Notes: generated by a model from the letters alone, not told the origin. 64,000 bases of DNA from Andrena cerasifolii (GCF_050908995.1 NC_135119.1:2542001-2606000), one strand, 5' to 3'; positions 11,766-24,049 are shown, numbered from the stretch's first letter. Translations and numbers: made by a program.

Positions 11766-13749
11766 CAAATAGTCCCAGCCCTATTCGCTTATCGGTCGAC
11801 CAGAGATCTTTTGTTCAATGCTGCATTTATTAAATACCGAAACTGGAAATAAGAAAAAATATAGTACAGAGATTTCAAAATCAATAATTCATTTAATTCA
11901 AAGTCTTCCTTTTTTACGATGTTTAATGACACTAGTACGTAACGTTAAATTAAACCATAGTGAGCCTGGCGGCGCTTGTTAGGAGTGCAAAGGATTAAAT
12001 TACATCATCCATTTTTAACCGCTGCTTCACGTCTGCATATTGCCAGCTCTGTCTTCTTATCTCTCTCAGCGAAAGTTCTTTTTCTCCGTTCTTCATCGCT
12101 GCTGCGCTCTTCGCCAAGTAAAAGTAACATCCGATGCAGGGAATATCCAAATTGTCTCTGCGAAATTAAAGTCTCTGACACGGTATCGTGGAACAAATCT
12201 TCGAGGAAATGAAACGAGCTGCTACATTAGATGGTATCTGAAGCCCGGGGTGTCATCTTTTATTGCAAAGGCGAAAGGAAGACGACTGGTGTGCATTTTA
12301 GCAATTCACATTCCGGTACAAAGACCTAGAGAGACGTGACGTTTATAACCAAAAAGCTGAGCTTTGTAATAACGCAAATTATTAACATCAGATATATTTA
12401 AGCAATTAGTGCATTCTGTTGTGAAATCGAATGTAGCGTAGAGGATGTCCAGCGTATTTGGAACACTGGAATTTGGAAACCTAGCAGAAAGCACATACCC
12501 AAAAACAGAAATTCAATTTCTAGAATATTACGTTAATTAATTTTCAACGAGAAAGTAATTGATGGCATTTGCTACCTATCTCCGCTTTCCTACTACTACT
12601 TGTTACACCTGTCCTTTTAGTGTTACACCGAGCTGCACGGAGCACACGAGAGGAGGATTAATTCTTCCGCGTGAGTTTGTTCCACGGGCACTTTCAGCAA
12701 GAAACAACATGGGGCCGTGGATGGGAATGATTGAAAGCAGAAAATTGCGAACTGTCGAGAATGATTGATTATTTTCCTTCGGTTATCCACTGGTAACGCG
12801 AAAAGGAGAAGGGAGAGAAGAAGTAGGAAAGTACATTATTATTCAACCAGTTCGACGTTACGTCAAAGAAAATGTCTCCTGGATAAGTATGTCTCAAATA
12901 ATAACGGTAACTTTTTCCCGCGGGACAGGGGCGCGAACGTTTCGTAATACCTGCTGTCATGAACTGAATTTAATTGCAATATCATTATAAAAATCAGCGA
13001 CGCGTAACGCTTGTCCCATTTCTCCCCAACACGAAAAAGCTTGTATAATGCCTACACCGCGCTGAGCCGAGTTAATGTAAGGAAGAGAAATTGTGTATCG
13101 TAATGAAAACCATTTCTTTGCGATCGATGTTACCATTAAAGTAATCAGGTCTTTAGTTGGAACGCAGATGCTATGGATACTCGCGTGCCCTTTGGGAATA
13201 AATATCAACCAGCATTTTAATTAATTCTTTCCGATCGAAATGTCGACTTCATTTTCGGAAGATTCGTCACGAGCATCAGTGTCATGATGATAATTAAAAT
13301 ATCATTACATAAAATTTTATTTTTTACGCAAGAGTGTTACGCACAGTGAATTAACATTCCTTACGCAAAGTTCCGTGGGTCCCATTTTATCATACCGTGA
13401 AACATGTGCCTCCAAAACAAAGATAAGTAAATATCGCATATGCGTATAACAATTTGCAGTAATGTCCTGAATTACGTAATATGAAACGTTCACTGCATAT
13501 TTGAACACATTATATATTTTGTCAAAAATTCCGGAATTATATTCTCTAAAAATTGAAAGAAGATTATCAGTTCTAACTTCGGAAGGCACTATTCTTTTAT
13601 AACTGTTTTTTTTTTTACATTTTGTCTCTATGAAATTAATAACAATATTTGATTCGGTTATTTCAGAAACGATATAATTGTGTCGGTGATTATGAAAGTA
13701 ATGTAAGTCAAAACTCCCCAAAATTGAGATTGCACTAATTTTATGTTAT
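11766..13749. other. unassigned DNA
   Basis: No recognised gene, RNA or terminal repeat. The longest minus-strand frame (13317-13721) lacks an ATG near its start and shows no familiar motif. Confidence 0.4.
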
Positions 13750-14231
13750 ATTGATCCCCCCACCCCCACCCCTCATAAATATGACTCATGTATGAAAGAA
13801 GCTAATTCTCTGTAATTCTCGAAAAAATTTAAAAAGTTCAATTGCAAAGATTGTGAAATCAACTTTGCTAATTCCAATTGTATACAAATCAATTCAGTGC
13901 TCAGATTTTCAGCTTCGGTTTTAAGTAATTAGCGGGCCGCATGAAGATCATTTTACGATCGAAGATGATAAAAACTTGGTAGAGACTAATTTAAACGAAT
14001 CAAAGTCAATAGTGGATTAAGAGAAATGCAGAGTTTTTTCTTATACAACGGCCCGCTAAATACTTAAAACCGAAGCTGAAAATCTGAGCACTGAATTGAT
14101 TTGTATACAATTGGAATTAGCAAAGTTGATTTCACAATCTTTGCATCTAAACATTTTTATTTTTTTTTTCGAGGATTAAAGGGAATTAGCTTCTTTCATA
14201 CATGAGTCATGTTTATGGGGGGTGGGGGGGA
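13750..14231. repeat. foldback element, 190-bp arms
   Basis: The sequence 13752-13940 is the imperfect reverse complement of 14045-14230. The outermost bases are C-runs and G-runs next to ATGACTCATG / CATGAGTCAT, and the spacer is about 100 bp. There is no coding content. It is likely a hairpin-type MITE. Confidence 0.85.
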
Positions 14232-14491
14232 TTTCATCACTTTTTTCTTACATACAGATAAATCTAACGTAGAAGTACAAATAATACTCTTTTTGTCCTC
14301 TACTTTTTCATGTATTTGAAGGGGGTACGGCAGAGGAGTGACATTATGAGATTTCTGGAAAAAGGTTTTCGTCTGTTGATTCTGCTTTCGAAAGGCGACA
14401 TCTACTGGCGTCAAGTGGAGAAGTAAACCGAGAATGGCGACATCTACTGGCGTCAAGTACTAGCGGTACGTGACGTCTGACTGTCTCTTAA

Positions 14492-15195
14492 GGGGGGAGC
14501 CTGGTGTAACTAAATGAAAATCGAGGCATTTTTCGGGAATTTTTTTTAAAGAAAGTATTTGATAGATCTTTCTGAAACTTTCAGAATATTGTATTATCAG
14601 GTTAAGGTATATCAAAAAAAAAATTATTAAAAAAGAGCGGCAAATAACAAAGTTATGCCCAGTCCGTTGGCGACGCAATTATTGCACTGCGGGCAACGTA
14701 GCGTCTTTTGGTTTCATCTGAAACCAAAAATCGAACAATTTTCTTTTAGTTTATGAGTGTACGCACAGAATGAAGCAATTTGAAACTTAAAAGATGCAAA
14801 ATGAACAAATGGCGGCCTCTTGAATAAAAAGTTCACTGTTTCCAACGAAATTTTGCCTTAAATGTCTAAAAAAAAGTTATTTATTTAAACAATATCATTA
14901 TACTAATAACTTAGTACTATGAAGAAAATGTTCACAAATATCCGTGCACAAGGGTAAGTCGATTGGTCGAATATTTTTTGAGTTACATTGCCCGCAAAGT
15001 ATAAAACTGTCGTTTCGAGAAAAACGCATTTAAAGTTTTGTGGTAGCCTGGCGCTCCGTAGCAAAACCGGCTATATCCGCTTTAATTTTTCGAATTTCGT
15101 TTTGCGGCTTTGGGAACATATTGTCGTGATGTTTAACTATTGATTTATGCAAAAAAAAAATCGATATCTTCGATCCGCTACACCAGGCTCCCCCC
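14492..15195. mobile_element. TTAA-flanked element, GGGGGGAGCCTGGTGTA TIR
   Basis: The 17-bp inverted ends GGGGGGAGCCTGGTGTA and TACACCAGGCTCCCCCC are flanked by TTAA on both sides (14488-14491 and 15196-15199). TTAA duplication is typical of piggyBac, but piggyBac termini normally begin CCY rather than GGG, so the superfamily is unsettled. The 704-bp interior has no protein remnant. Confidence 0.75.
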
Positions 15196-15809
15196 TTAAA
15201 AGACGGGTAGGTTTCCCCGGTTTGCGAACGTTTATAATTCGTGACCGTTATGGCCTACCCAATAGCAAAATTCCTTACGGTGATCCCATCGAGTCAAGAC
15301 GTGGTCTTTCGGAACCCACTATGCTTCCCGCCCACCCTGTGGCCTGCACGGTGGTTTCCTAGGGAGGAACGATGCTCACTCCATCTTGCTTGGTTTAAAC
15401 GCTGCTATAGAGGAGACTCTGAGGCGCAGCGCGTCAGTTGGACCTTTGAAAAACCGACACTATTTGTCTCTTAAAAGAGTATCATTTTGATAACTATTAA
15501 TTCAGAATAATTCTTTTATCTTTTAGAAAAACAGCTTGAAACATTAAGTAAAACTACAAATGGGTTAAAAAAAAAATATATTCGCTGGATCATGTTAAAA
15601 CACCGGAACTATGTCTAAGATAAGGCCAAAATAGCTGCGGGGTCGTACCCATTTCGCTAGCATTCGTGTATTGGCAAAGGAATCTACCACCGCGGAACGG
15701 TGGCGCTAGTGTGCATAACAAATATGGACGACGCAAGTATACTTTTACTATATGTTTATATGGATCCAGTAGTATAAAAGTATATTTCAAAGTTTTCTTA
15801 CAGTAAAAA

Positions 15810-16120
15810 ATGTTGACAATGCGTTTGGACGCAATCTTGAAATGTGTACAAGAAGGGCAGAATATCGTAAATTCAGGAATGATAATTGTATGCGGTATAA
15901 GCGATGAAACAGAAGAGATGAGGAATATATCTGCGCTATGTTTGCAAACGAGTGCGTTAATTGCTAACCCACACACGATTACGGGGAAGTTCAAAATTAA
16001 ACGCTCAAATATTAATTTGCCTGAAGAGGTTTATATAGAGAAAATGGTATGTTCCAGCAAGGCTGGCAGTGGCCATGCATGCAAACATTTTTTATGACTG
16101 TTCATATTACTTTTTGTTAA
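15810..16120 (+). pseudogene. SWIM-like zinc-finger fragment of a transposon-type protein
   Basis: A splice-acceptor-like TTTTCTTACAG ends at 15801 just before the open frame. The frame contains EGQNIVNSGMIIVCGISDE, ALCLQTSALIANPHTITGKF and then MVCSSKAGSGHACKH. This order resembles the SWIM zinc-finger region of repetitive insect proteins that often carry a YqaJ nuclease domain, in which a CxC...CxH cluster follows. Here the second Cys of CxC is Ser, and a stop TGA at 16095-16097 interrupts a likely continuation. A THAP-domain fragment converges from the other strand. The family assignment is from memory; the SWIM pattern itself is visible. Confidence 0.5.
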
Positions 16121-16474
16121 CTGCCTTTGAGCAAGTCTTTCTTCTCTTTTTAAATTGAATGCTTCTCTCTGTTCAGTAAGAGTTACAGATACTGGAACTG
16201 CATTTTTTCTTAAAATTCGTTTGCTAGCATCTACATCAGGAAAATAGTAATCATTTTCACGAAAATGTCTTGAGCAAATTATTACATCTCTCGTATCATT
16301 GGGTATATTCAATCTTCTTAACCATTCTGCTTGTTTATCAATCGTTTCTAAATTTCCAAATAAATTTTTTCTTGCAATTTTACTTGCTCCACTTTTTGGC
16401 ACATTACGAAAACTTAAATTGAGATTACTCTTCATTGTAGAGTTACAATTTGCTGCACAACACTTGTTTTGCAT
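16090..16474 (-). pseudogene. THAP-domain protein fragment
   Basis: From ATG 16472-16474 (minus) the product begins MQNKCCAANCNS. It shows the THAP zinc-finger pattern: Cys10, Trp51, ICSRHF with Cys67 and His70, and the C-terminal AVP motif (residues 92-94, reading AVPVSV rather than AVPTIF). THAP domains bind DNA and open P-element and related transposases as well as host proteins. The spacing between the second Cys and the third is slightly long for the family. After about residue 125 the frame runs antisense through the SWIM fragment and is not meaningful. With no catalytic domain attached, this is most likely a transposon-derived exon. Confidence 0.65.
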
Positions 16475-16520
16475 TCAGTTCGTCGAAACTGTGAAAATTC
16501 CATTTTTTTCCGGGTTTTGA

Positions 16521-17315
16521 AATCTTTGCCAATATGTAGTAGCAATAAATGGTATACTTGCGTCGGCCTTTATTATTAGTTTGCGAACCGACCGCTAGTG
16601 TCGCATACTAATGTTCTACTCCCAATAGAGACATGGTCGCTCAGTGTGCCTGTGGGTAGAGGGGGAAGGGGAATTAGCTTCCAGACCGGACCGCGTCTGT
16701 TGATTTGTATTTTAATATTATGAAATAATTGTTGCAAAATAGCCATCAAGTAAGTAAGCAATGACATGATAGTGTCATTTTCATAACGAGCCGCGACAGT
16801 TTCACGTTCATTTCGATAGTGGCGTAAGTCATTTGTTCCCTGCAAGTAATTTATGAGAAAGGAAATAATTACATAGTTTTATATTAGGTATGTATTAATT
16901 CGATGTGGGGCAAGAAAAGAAGAAAAGACAAAAAGAATGAAAACGCAAAATATGCTTAATTATGTTGAATATATAAGAAAAATTCGGTGAAATAGTGATA
17001 AAGACTACAAAAAGGTACATTACCAAAAATGGTAATGTTGTTAGTAGCAAAGCATTAGAAAATAAAAATTACTTTTGTTCGAAAAAAATGTTTTGAATTT
17101 ATTAAGTTGCGAAGATCGAGAAACTACTTTTGAGCACTTTCGGAATTTGAGAGACATTCAAGGGTTTAACAAATACATTTCCGTACAAGTTACTCATAAA
17201 ATTTTACGATGATAGATAATTTTGACTTTCGATCAGCATATATGCTAAGAAATGTTTTGTTCAATAATAGACAAATATTTTTTAACACGTCCTAACGCAA
17301 CAGTTTAAATATATT
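16521..17315. other. unassigned DNA
   Basis: No gene seen. A GACGCAAGTATAC word at about 15733-15745 is inverted at 16553-16565, so the SWIM/THAP region could be bounded by short inverted repeats, but the match is only about 13 bp. Confidence 0.35.
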
Positions 17316-17634
17316 GAAACAATAATAAACTTTTAAAAAAAAAGTAAAAAACCGACTCCAAAGGTGCGCTAAAAAGAATAAAATAATTTTTTTTAAGTCA
17401 GTGCCAAAATAGAAACAAAATTAAATTTTTTTCCAAACCTTTACAATTATAGTCCATTAGCACACTAACGCCCGGGAATTAGAGCGCCCAAAAATTTAGT
17501 GGGACGTCACGCGTCCAGCCGATTTAATTTTGTTTCTATTTTGGCGCCGATTTACAAAAAATTATTTTATTCTTTTTAGCGCACCTTTGAAGACGGTTTT
17601 TTGATTTTTTTTTAGAAAGTTTATTATTTTATAA
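17316..17634. repeat. foldback MITE, ~105-bp arms
   Basis: The sequence 17316-17425 is the imperfect reverse complement of 17525-17634, including ACCGACTCCAAAGGTGCGC on the left and GCGCACCTTTGAAGACGGT on the right. The spacer is about 100 bp. There is no coding content. Confidence 0.85.
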
Positions 17635-18283
17635 TTTTTAGTGACCTTTGTTTGAAGTTGGTTAAAGAAACATTTACCGTGGTACCAATTGGGGAACATA
17701 CTATTCGGTACACGCGTGACAAAGTTAGACGCGAACATACATTACAACTGGAATTCTAGATAATTTTAGAGTATCTAGATAATACTAAAAAAAATTAGCA
17801 TGGTACCACCGGCTTTTCATACTCTTTCAAATAAAAAAAAAATCATCGAAATCGGCGCACCTATGCGGAACTTATGCATGAACATACAAACATAATGAAA
17901 TATACGTGACGAATTGAGTAACCTCCTCCTTTTGAAGTCGGTGAAAAAATACATGGCTTACACCACTTTCATAATCACCGGCAGAATTATGTACTTATGT
18001 GACATTTTCCAGCTTTTAAGAAAAACGATAAAAACTGTTTTATTCTAATAATTCCTGTTTTCAAATTCAATAAAAAATATATACACGTTTTTTTAATGAA
18101 AGTTTCTACATTGTTCTAGCAATGTAGGTAACCAAATTTCGATTAAAGACCTAACAAAGAAAATTTGAACAAATGTTTACACATGTTGTTTCTGCAGTAA
18201 ACCACATTTTCCAAGATTTTTGGGGTTTCTTATGCAAAACTTCCAGCTTAAAGATGAAACTACAAATTTTATTTGTTTGAACA
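17635..18283. other. unassigned AT-rich DNA
   Basis: Nothing definite. A second stretch related to the preceding foldback (TCCTTTTGAAGTCGGTGAAA) is at 17928-17947. Confidence 0.35.
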
Positions 18284-18285
18284 TA

Positions 18286-18500
18286 GGGTAAAGGTACCAG
18301 TAGTTGACCATGTATCAGTAGTTGACAACTTTTCAGAAAAACGTGAAAAATAAGGTTTTTAGAAGTGGCGAACTGTGGGTATTAGGACCCGCGGTGCGCT
18401 GTTGAAAAGAGGTATTAGCACTTCTAAAAACCTTATTTTTCACTTTTTTCTGAAAAGTTGTCTACTACTGATACATGGTCAACTGCTGGTACCTTTACCC
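18286..18500. mobile_element. palindromic MITE, GGTACCAGTAGTTGACC type
   Basis: This 215-bp near-perfect palindrome has arms of about 90 bp, from GGGTAAAGGTACCAGTAG to the inverted GGTACCTTTACCC. It is flanked by TA at 18284-18285 and 18501-18502. The word AGTAGTTGACMA occurs twice in each arm. The GGGTAAAGGT head resembles the other GGGG-headed elements in the window. Confidence 0.85.
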
Positions 18501-18502
18501 TA

Positions 18503-19371
18503 CATGTCATTAAAACGATAAAAAAAAATACGTGGGAAAATGTTCTGCGCATGACCGATGTTCCTGAATCATCTTCCCCTTTTGTACTGCAAAAACAACG
18601 CATGTGCTTTCACATATAATATATATTTAGGTATATTGTTCCTGGAATAAACTCAATCTTCACGGTTATTTGTAACAGTGAGGTATAAAGACATGTGTAT
18701 AACTCAAACCCGCCAAAAATGTCACATGTGTCGTTTCTTAAATAACCGAACCGTTTCATAACAAATAAATTGAAACTTTATTGTAATAATATTAGTTTAC
18801 AACATAATAAATAATAACGATTCAATAAATTATTTGAGATCAAATATATTAATATACGAAAAAAGTGTTGGGTATATCAGCTTAAAAATGTAGCACGTTA
18901 TCGAGCATATGCTACCAGAGACTCATTTTTCACGAGGGTTGGAAAAAAAACAGCAATGTCGTTCTTAATCATCGAAACGATCCCTTGGTATACACCGTCA
19001 CAGCTTTTCCACTTTGTCCTCCTAAGTCTCTTTTTTTCTATTTTCTGGAATGTAGACGAGGAACAAGCAGAGGACACGAATATGATGCCTGGGAACTATA
19101 TAACACGTAAGGGGAAAAAGAAGACGGGGATAATGGGGGAGAAAAGTTTAGGTCGGTGGGGCAGAAGGAAATCCCCTTTCGCTTTCGGGAATTCCTTGTT
19201 TCTGACCTCCATCGATTTTTTCCCCTCGTGGGCTGCAGGCTGCCAGCCGTAGCTACACATTTTCCGCTTGAAATGAAATCGACTCTCAAAGTGGAATATG
19301 AATATGTGTTTGTGCAGAATGATCGGCGATGCGCCTGTGTGCCTATATGAATGTATGTATGTATGCATACT
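18503..19371. other. unassigned DNA
   Basis: No gene or repeat identified. The block around 18950-19250 is less AT-rich and has overlapping frames on both strands without known motifs. Confidence 0.35.
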
Positions 19372-20890
19372 AGGATGGTCCTTATTTTTCAACTTCCAAT
19401 TTTTTTTGTCTTACCCCCCTAAATTGCCACACTTGGTGAGGAAATGATATCTGCAAAAAATCAAAGTAATTGGACAACGGGAACCCGTACCCGAGTTGAG
19501 TTAATGTTTTGAAATTTTAATGATTTCTCGTCAATTTCGAGTATAAATATGTTCGGCTATTTTTGAAGTATGAATGAATATTTTTCATTAAACGTACAAT
19601 TTCTTAGGGGACATTACATGCGAACTCGGACAGATTTCGGAGTAAGTTTTCGTAGATTGCTGAAATTTGAATGTGTTGTAGTATTTAGTGATATTTAAAC
19701 GTAACTCAAAGGATTTTTCGAAATTTTGAAAAATGTCGATTTTACAGCTGTTTGAAGTTAAGTGCTAACTTTTTTTCAATACATTATAGCTATGGAAGTA
19801 GTAAACGGACGGAGATGTGCTTTACGGTGCTTATAGAGAAGACATTGAAGTTTTGAGAAAAAATTATTTCAGTTTTAAAAGAAAAAATTAAACATTTTTG
19901 TGCAACTATTTTAAACAAATGCAGTTTTTTAACAACGGGCGCGATTTTAAAAATCTGAAAAAACAGAATATAGTTCTATCCTTCCCCTTCATGGTCTAAT
20001 TGTAAAAAATATGGGCATTTTGAAATTGGCCTTTTAAAATTGCCGAAAGTTGACGCTGCGTCACCCAGCACCGCGGTACTCGCAGCGGCCAAGCGGCTAT
20101 ACCTGATATTCTTATACAGGATTCTCGAAATTGGTAAGTATCTGAAAAAAAAACTGAAGGAGGAAAACTCTTACTGTTTTTTATATCCAACATAATACGG
20201 TATCTCAATTTTTGGTGTTCGTAATATTTTCCTTAAAACGAGGGTGACTTTTAGTTTTTTAAATGGAATGCTATATATTTGATTACCCAATATGAAAGCG
20301 ACTGTCAAGACAAATTCAACCATATGGTATACTATGACCTTCAAGGCCACACAAGGTTAGGAATGATAGAAAGAGACTCAATCCACTAGATAGATAGTTC
20401 AATATATTTACTTCATTCCTAACCTTGTGTGGCTTTGAAGGTCATAGTGTACCATATGGTTGAATTTGTCTTGACAGTCGCTTTCATATTGGGTAATCAA
20501 ATATATAGCATTCCATTTAAAACACTAAAAGTCACCCTCGTTTCAAGGAAAATATTGCGAACACCAAAAATTGAGATACCATGTTACGTTGGATATAAAA
20601 AAGAGTAAGAGTTTTCCTTCTTCAGTTTTTTTTCAAATACTTACCATTTTCGAGAATCCTGTATAAGAATATCAGGTATAGCCGCTTGGCCGCTGCGAGT
20701 ACCGCGGTGCTGGGCGACGCAGCGTCAACTTCGACAATTTTTACAGGGCCAATTTTAAAATGTCCATATTTTTGAGTTACGTTTAAATATCACTAAAGAC
20801 TACAACATATTCAAATTTCAGCAATCTACGAAAAATTACTCCGAAATCTGTCCGAGTTCGCATGGAATGTCCCTTAGGTGTATAAGGTTA
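19372..20890. repeat. large foldback with one arm deleted
   Basis: The region 19602-19712 pairs with 20770-20878 and 20004-20370 pairs with 20425-20765, with a spacer of about 55 bp at the centre. About 290 bp in the left arm (19713-20005) have no partner on the right. The left flank TAGGATGGTCCTTATTTTTC (from 19373) looks like an outer terminus whose right partner is missing. There is no coding content. Confidence 0.8.
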
Positions 20891-21670
20891 TCATTTGTGT
20901 GTGACTTCGAACAATATACTCCAAATCTTTGAATTGTAGGGTATAACGCCGCGTCTGTGCCATTGTAAGCGTCTACGCAAGTACAGATTGTAATATTTTC
21001 TATGTACAAACATTTGATTATTTGTTATTTGCTAATAACACTAGTTTACAGTTATTTGGTGACGAAGACTCTACTATGAAATTCTTATGTAAGGTGGTTA
21101 CCCAAACTCAAAAATCGACATGAGACGAAATGCTAAGGATGCGTTTGTATGGATGCGTTTGTAAGGATGTATCGAATTTGTAGGGAGGATCACGTGTCGA
21201 CAGCGGACTACTCCTTTTCTTCCTGTGTCTCTCCGCGAGGCGTATTGACGGTGGATTGTAGAAGCGTAGATGTCTGGATGCCAGTTATTGAACTCAGGAG
21301 ACGATAGAAACATTTTATTACAAAACACGCATGTACTATAATTAAAGTAAATCGTATTCCTCTCGGGCAGGAGTACTGATAATGATCGAACTTGCGCCCT
21401 ACTTCGCGCAGACCGATTACACGGAGGGTAGTCGGGTCACACATTGCACAAATGATACAGGGTGAATCTGGAGCTACGCCCGTCAAAGGGTGCAGTCTGG
21501 TACCCCGTGGCGAGGACAACCCCCCGCAGTGCCCCACCGAATTTTATGGCTTTTTCCGGAAAAAGGTATGAATCCTGGGCCGAACGTAGCGAATTGAGGT
21601 CGAGTCCCCGCAGTCGAGGGTGCAATATCCATTACAGCGTATTAAGAAATTCTTTTCTCCATCATATCGA
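20891..21670. other. unassigned DNA
   Basis: No recognisable gene. The several overlapping short frames at 21098-21625 show no motif. Confidence 0.35.
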
Positions 21671-21675
21671 AAGGG

Positions 21676-21860
21676 AAGTGCCGCCAATGGATTCCTTATG
21701 TTTTTCTGATGAAAATCATACCAAACATCATGCAAATCGGACTACTTTGACACAAGCTATTTCTATTCCTTATGTAAAAGTAGTCCGATTTGTATGACAC
21801 TTGGTATGACTTTCATCGGAAAACCCCAAGAAATCTATTGGCGACACTTCCATATCCATA
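21676..21860. repeat. short foldback MITE, ~80-bp arms
   Basis: Left arm starts AAGTGCCGCCAATGGATTCC; right arm ends with a degenerate reverse complement (TCTATTGGCGACACTT). Inner arms match through CGGACTACTTT / AAAGTAGTCCG. Confidence 0.8.
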
Positions 21861-22001
21861 TGATAAAGAATAAGGAATTATTTCATAATTATTACAAAAC
21901 GTCGTCCCTTTCAACCTTTCCGTGATTTCAGGACAACCAAATTTTAGTTTCACTGAACGGATAGGGGTTTTACACTGACATCTGCTGATAGCCCTGACAC
22001 G

Positions 22002-22150
22002 GACAAGTGTGCGCTGCTCCATTGCAAAGTATGCAAACGATATTTTTTAACACTGATCCTCACGGCCCGGAACTGACGGGTACGGAGAGACCGTTGAATT
22101 TCACGGAACTGACAAGTGTGCGCTGCTCCATTCCAAAACAAGCAACCGAT
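22002..22150 (+). repeat. direct repeat, ~48 bp, 107-bp spacing
   Basis: GACAAGTGTGCGCTGCTCCA followed by an AAGCAAACGATA-like end occurs at about 22003-22050 and again at 22110-22157 with a few changes. No function can be inferred. Confidence 0.6.
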
Positions 22151-22351
22151 ACCTTTTACGACCACGGAACTGACATGGAACATATGTGTGCGCAGACCTT
22201 AAAGAGGCGACCATGACAGACCAGCGTGTCCGTCGTCGAGCTCGTGCGAGCGCGCATGTTTAGTGACACACGGTGACACACGCCGCCACAGCTAAAGATT
22301 GGAAGGGGAAACTGGCGCGTGAGGGGCCCCTACACTGGAGAGCCCTGAACT

Positions 22352-22978
22352 ATACTAACTAAAGAGAGCGAGAGCGAGATGGAATGAAAGCGAGTCTAAA
22401 CACTCTAACTCTAAACGCTCATGGCCGGCGCGCACGCAAAGGACGGAGTATCAGGTGTATGAAAAACGGAGCGAGACAAAGTATGTATCAACGCGTCATC
22501 TGTCTTGTACCGTTCCTCGCTTGCTTTCAGTCCCTCTGACACACTCTCGTTCCATCTCGCTCTCGCTTTCGCAGAACAAGAGCGAGTCAGATGTGGTGGG
22601 GATAGCACCAAGCTCCTGACGTGTAGGCCAAACCGAGTTCTTAGCGTAGAAATAAATACATCAGAATAGGTGTGCTTTAGCTCCGAAAAAATTCAGGAGC
22701 TTTATTGGTCAGAACATTGATTCTTTCTCGATAGCTTCAACTCGTATTGGTCTACGCACAGCTTCGTAGCGCACACAACTATTACGCTAAGAATAAACAA
22801 CAGCCACACGGCTACGTTCAGGCGGAGCCGAGCAGCGTTCCCGTTACCCGACCATAACCTGTGAGGGCCACGCAACTCTAACTGCCAATCCACGATCGTC
22901 AGGTGGTGGTGGCTGATTTCTCCTCCAGCGCGGCTCGTGAAACCGAACTCACCGACCAATATATATGAAATGGACTTT
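22352..22978 (-). mobile_element. mosaic MITE joining the two TA-flanked families
   Basis: The left part (about 22434-22590) matches the interior of the CAGTATT-family element 4224-4358. The right part (about 22585-22978) matches the AGGTCGTGTT-family elements at 32094-32738, 44494-45110 and 60260-60875, including a diverged right terminus (CCGACCAATATATATGAAAT). The left terminus is not recognisable. The reverse strand carries the same 85-codon open frame, without an ATG, as the other copies. Confidence 0.65.
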
Positions 22979-23236
22979 ACTACATTGGTTTACTTGCGTT
23001 GTTGGTTGAAAAAAATTCCCAAGAACGCCCTTACTTTTCAGACCGTTACAGTGTTTTGCCCACTTAATTGTTGTGTACTTCGTGATGTGTCGATGCTAGG
23101 TTGAACATGAGGAGCACCAAAACGAAAACGGTAGAATGAGTTTATTTGTGTATGCTTGCTTGATTGATGTACTGCGTCCGAAGAATTTGGTGAGACTGAC
23201 GTCTTCGTCGGTCAACCCAAGAAAGTTCTTCTAAAC

Positions 23237-24049
23237 CAGGCATGGGATTTAAGTGAACGCAGTGGCCGATTTTCGAAGGCAACGCCTCCTTTCTCCCGCC
23301 ACGCGTCTTGGCCCCCGCGGTGGCCTAGGTTCGTGGAGGGCCTCAGGCCCGTAGTATATGAACCGCGCGTGGTGCATTGGGGCGACACCGTATTAATAGG
23401 TTTCCGCATCACCCATGGGGGTACTATCATCGATGCGTTTTTTTTTTGTCAGTGTAGGCCTATTCCACTGTGTCCCGCGATAAATAATGGATTGGAAAAA
23501 CGCGTTATACTATCAAAATTTTAAATATGTTTGGGAAAACTAGATTTTCGCGCACGTTTAGACGTGCTGGGCAAATCTAAAATATTAATGGGAAGGCTGA
23601 ACGACGTTGTAAGTATCAACGTTGAAAGCGAGCAATCGTTTAGCCGTGTGCGCTGTTCTGTCTTAATGCTACGCATTTTCGAGAACGAACATTCGCACAA
23701 ATACGTTGATCCGAACATGGAGAAAATTCGGAGCGCGAAATTCCTAAGTTTGAGTTTGGGGTATGTCGATTCTTCCAGTGTTTTGAAGAATTCGGCTCCT
23801 TTTTCTTCCCTCGTTTTCAAAAAATGTCGTGCTGAAGATCGCACAGTTCTTCTTGATGATAGTACCCCCATGGGTGATGTGGAAACCTATTGATACGGTG
23901 TCGCCTCAATGCACCACGCGCGGTTCATATAGTACGGGCCTGAGGCGCTCCACGAACCTAGGCCGCTGTGAGGGCCAAGACGCGCGGCGGGAGAAAGGAG
24001 GCGTTGCCTTTGAAAATCGGCCGCTGCGTTCACTTAAATCCCATGCCTG
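23237..24049 (-). mobile_element. hAT element with ~200-bp TIRs and perfect 8-bp duplication
   Basis: The element starts CAGGCATGGGATTTAAGTG and ends with its reverse complement, ...CACTTAAATCCCATGCCTG. The perfect duplication TTCTAAAC flanks it at 23229-23236 and 24050-24057. The inverted ends extend about 200 bp (23237-23437 and 23858-24049), far longer than the usual short hAT TIRs, so the copy is a foldback-like internal-deletion derivative. A hAT C-terminal transposase fragment lies between the arms. Confidence 0.95.
23521..23835 (-). pseudogene. hAT transposase C-terminal dimerisation region
   Basis: On the minus strand the frame reads ...LRIFSMFGSTYLCECSFSKM followed by RSIKTEQRTRLNDCSLSTLI. 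This is the characteristic hAT C-terminal (Ribonuclease-H-fold end/dimerisation) signature, as in ZBED5 and GTF2IRD2-like proteins, in which FGSTY.CE..FS.M precedes R.RL. The N-terminal zinc finger and most of the catalytic domain are missing, and the frame begins within the right TIR. The fragment ends at 23521. It is inside the 813-bp hAT element and cannot encode an active enzyme. Confidence 0.8.

Noticed and set aside
13317..13721. 134-codon minus-strand frame as a gene
   Set aside because: It starts without an ATG, is AT-driven and shows no motif.
14492..15195. Firm piggyBac assignment
   Set aside because: TTAA flanks fit, but the termini start with GGGGGG instead of CCY and no transposase remnant is present.
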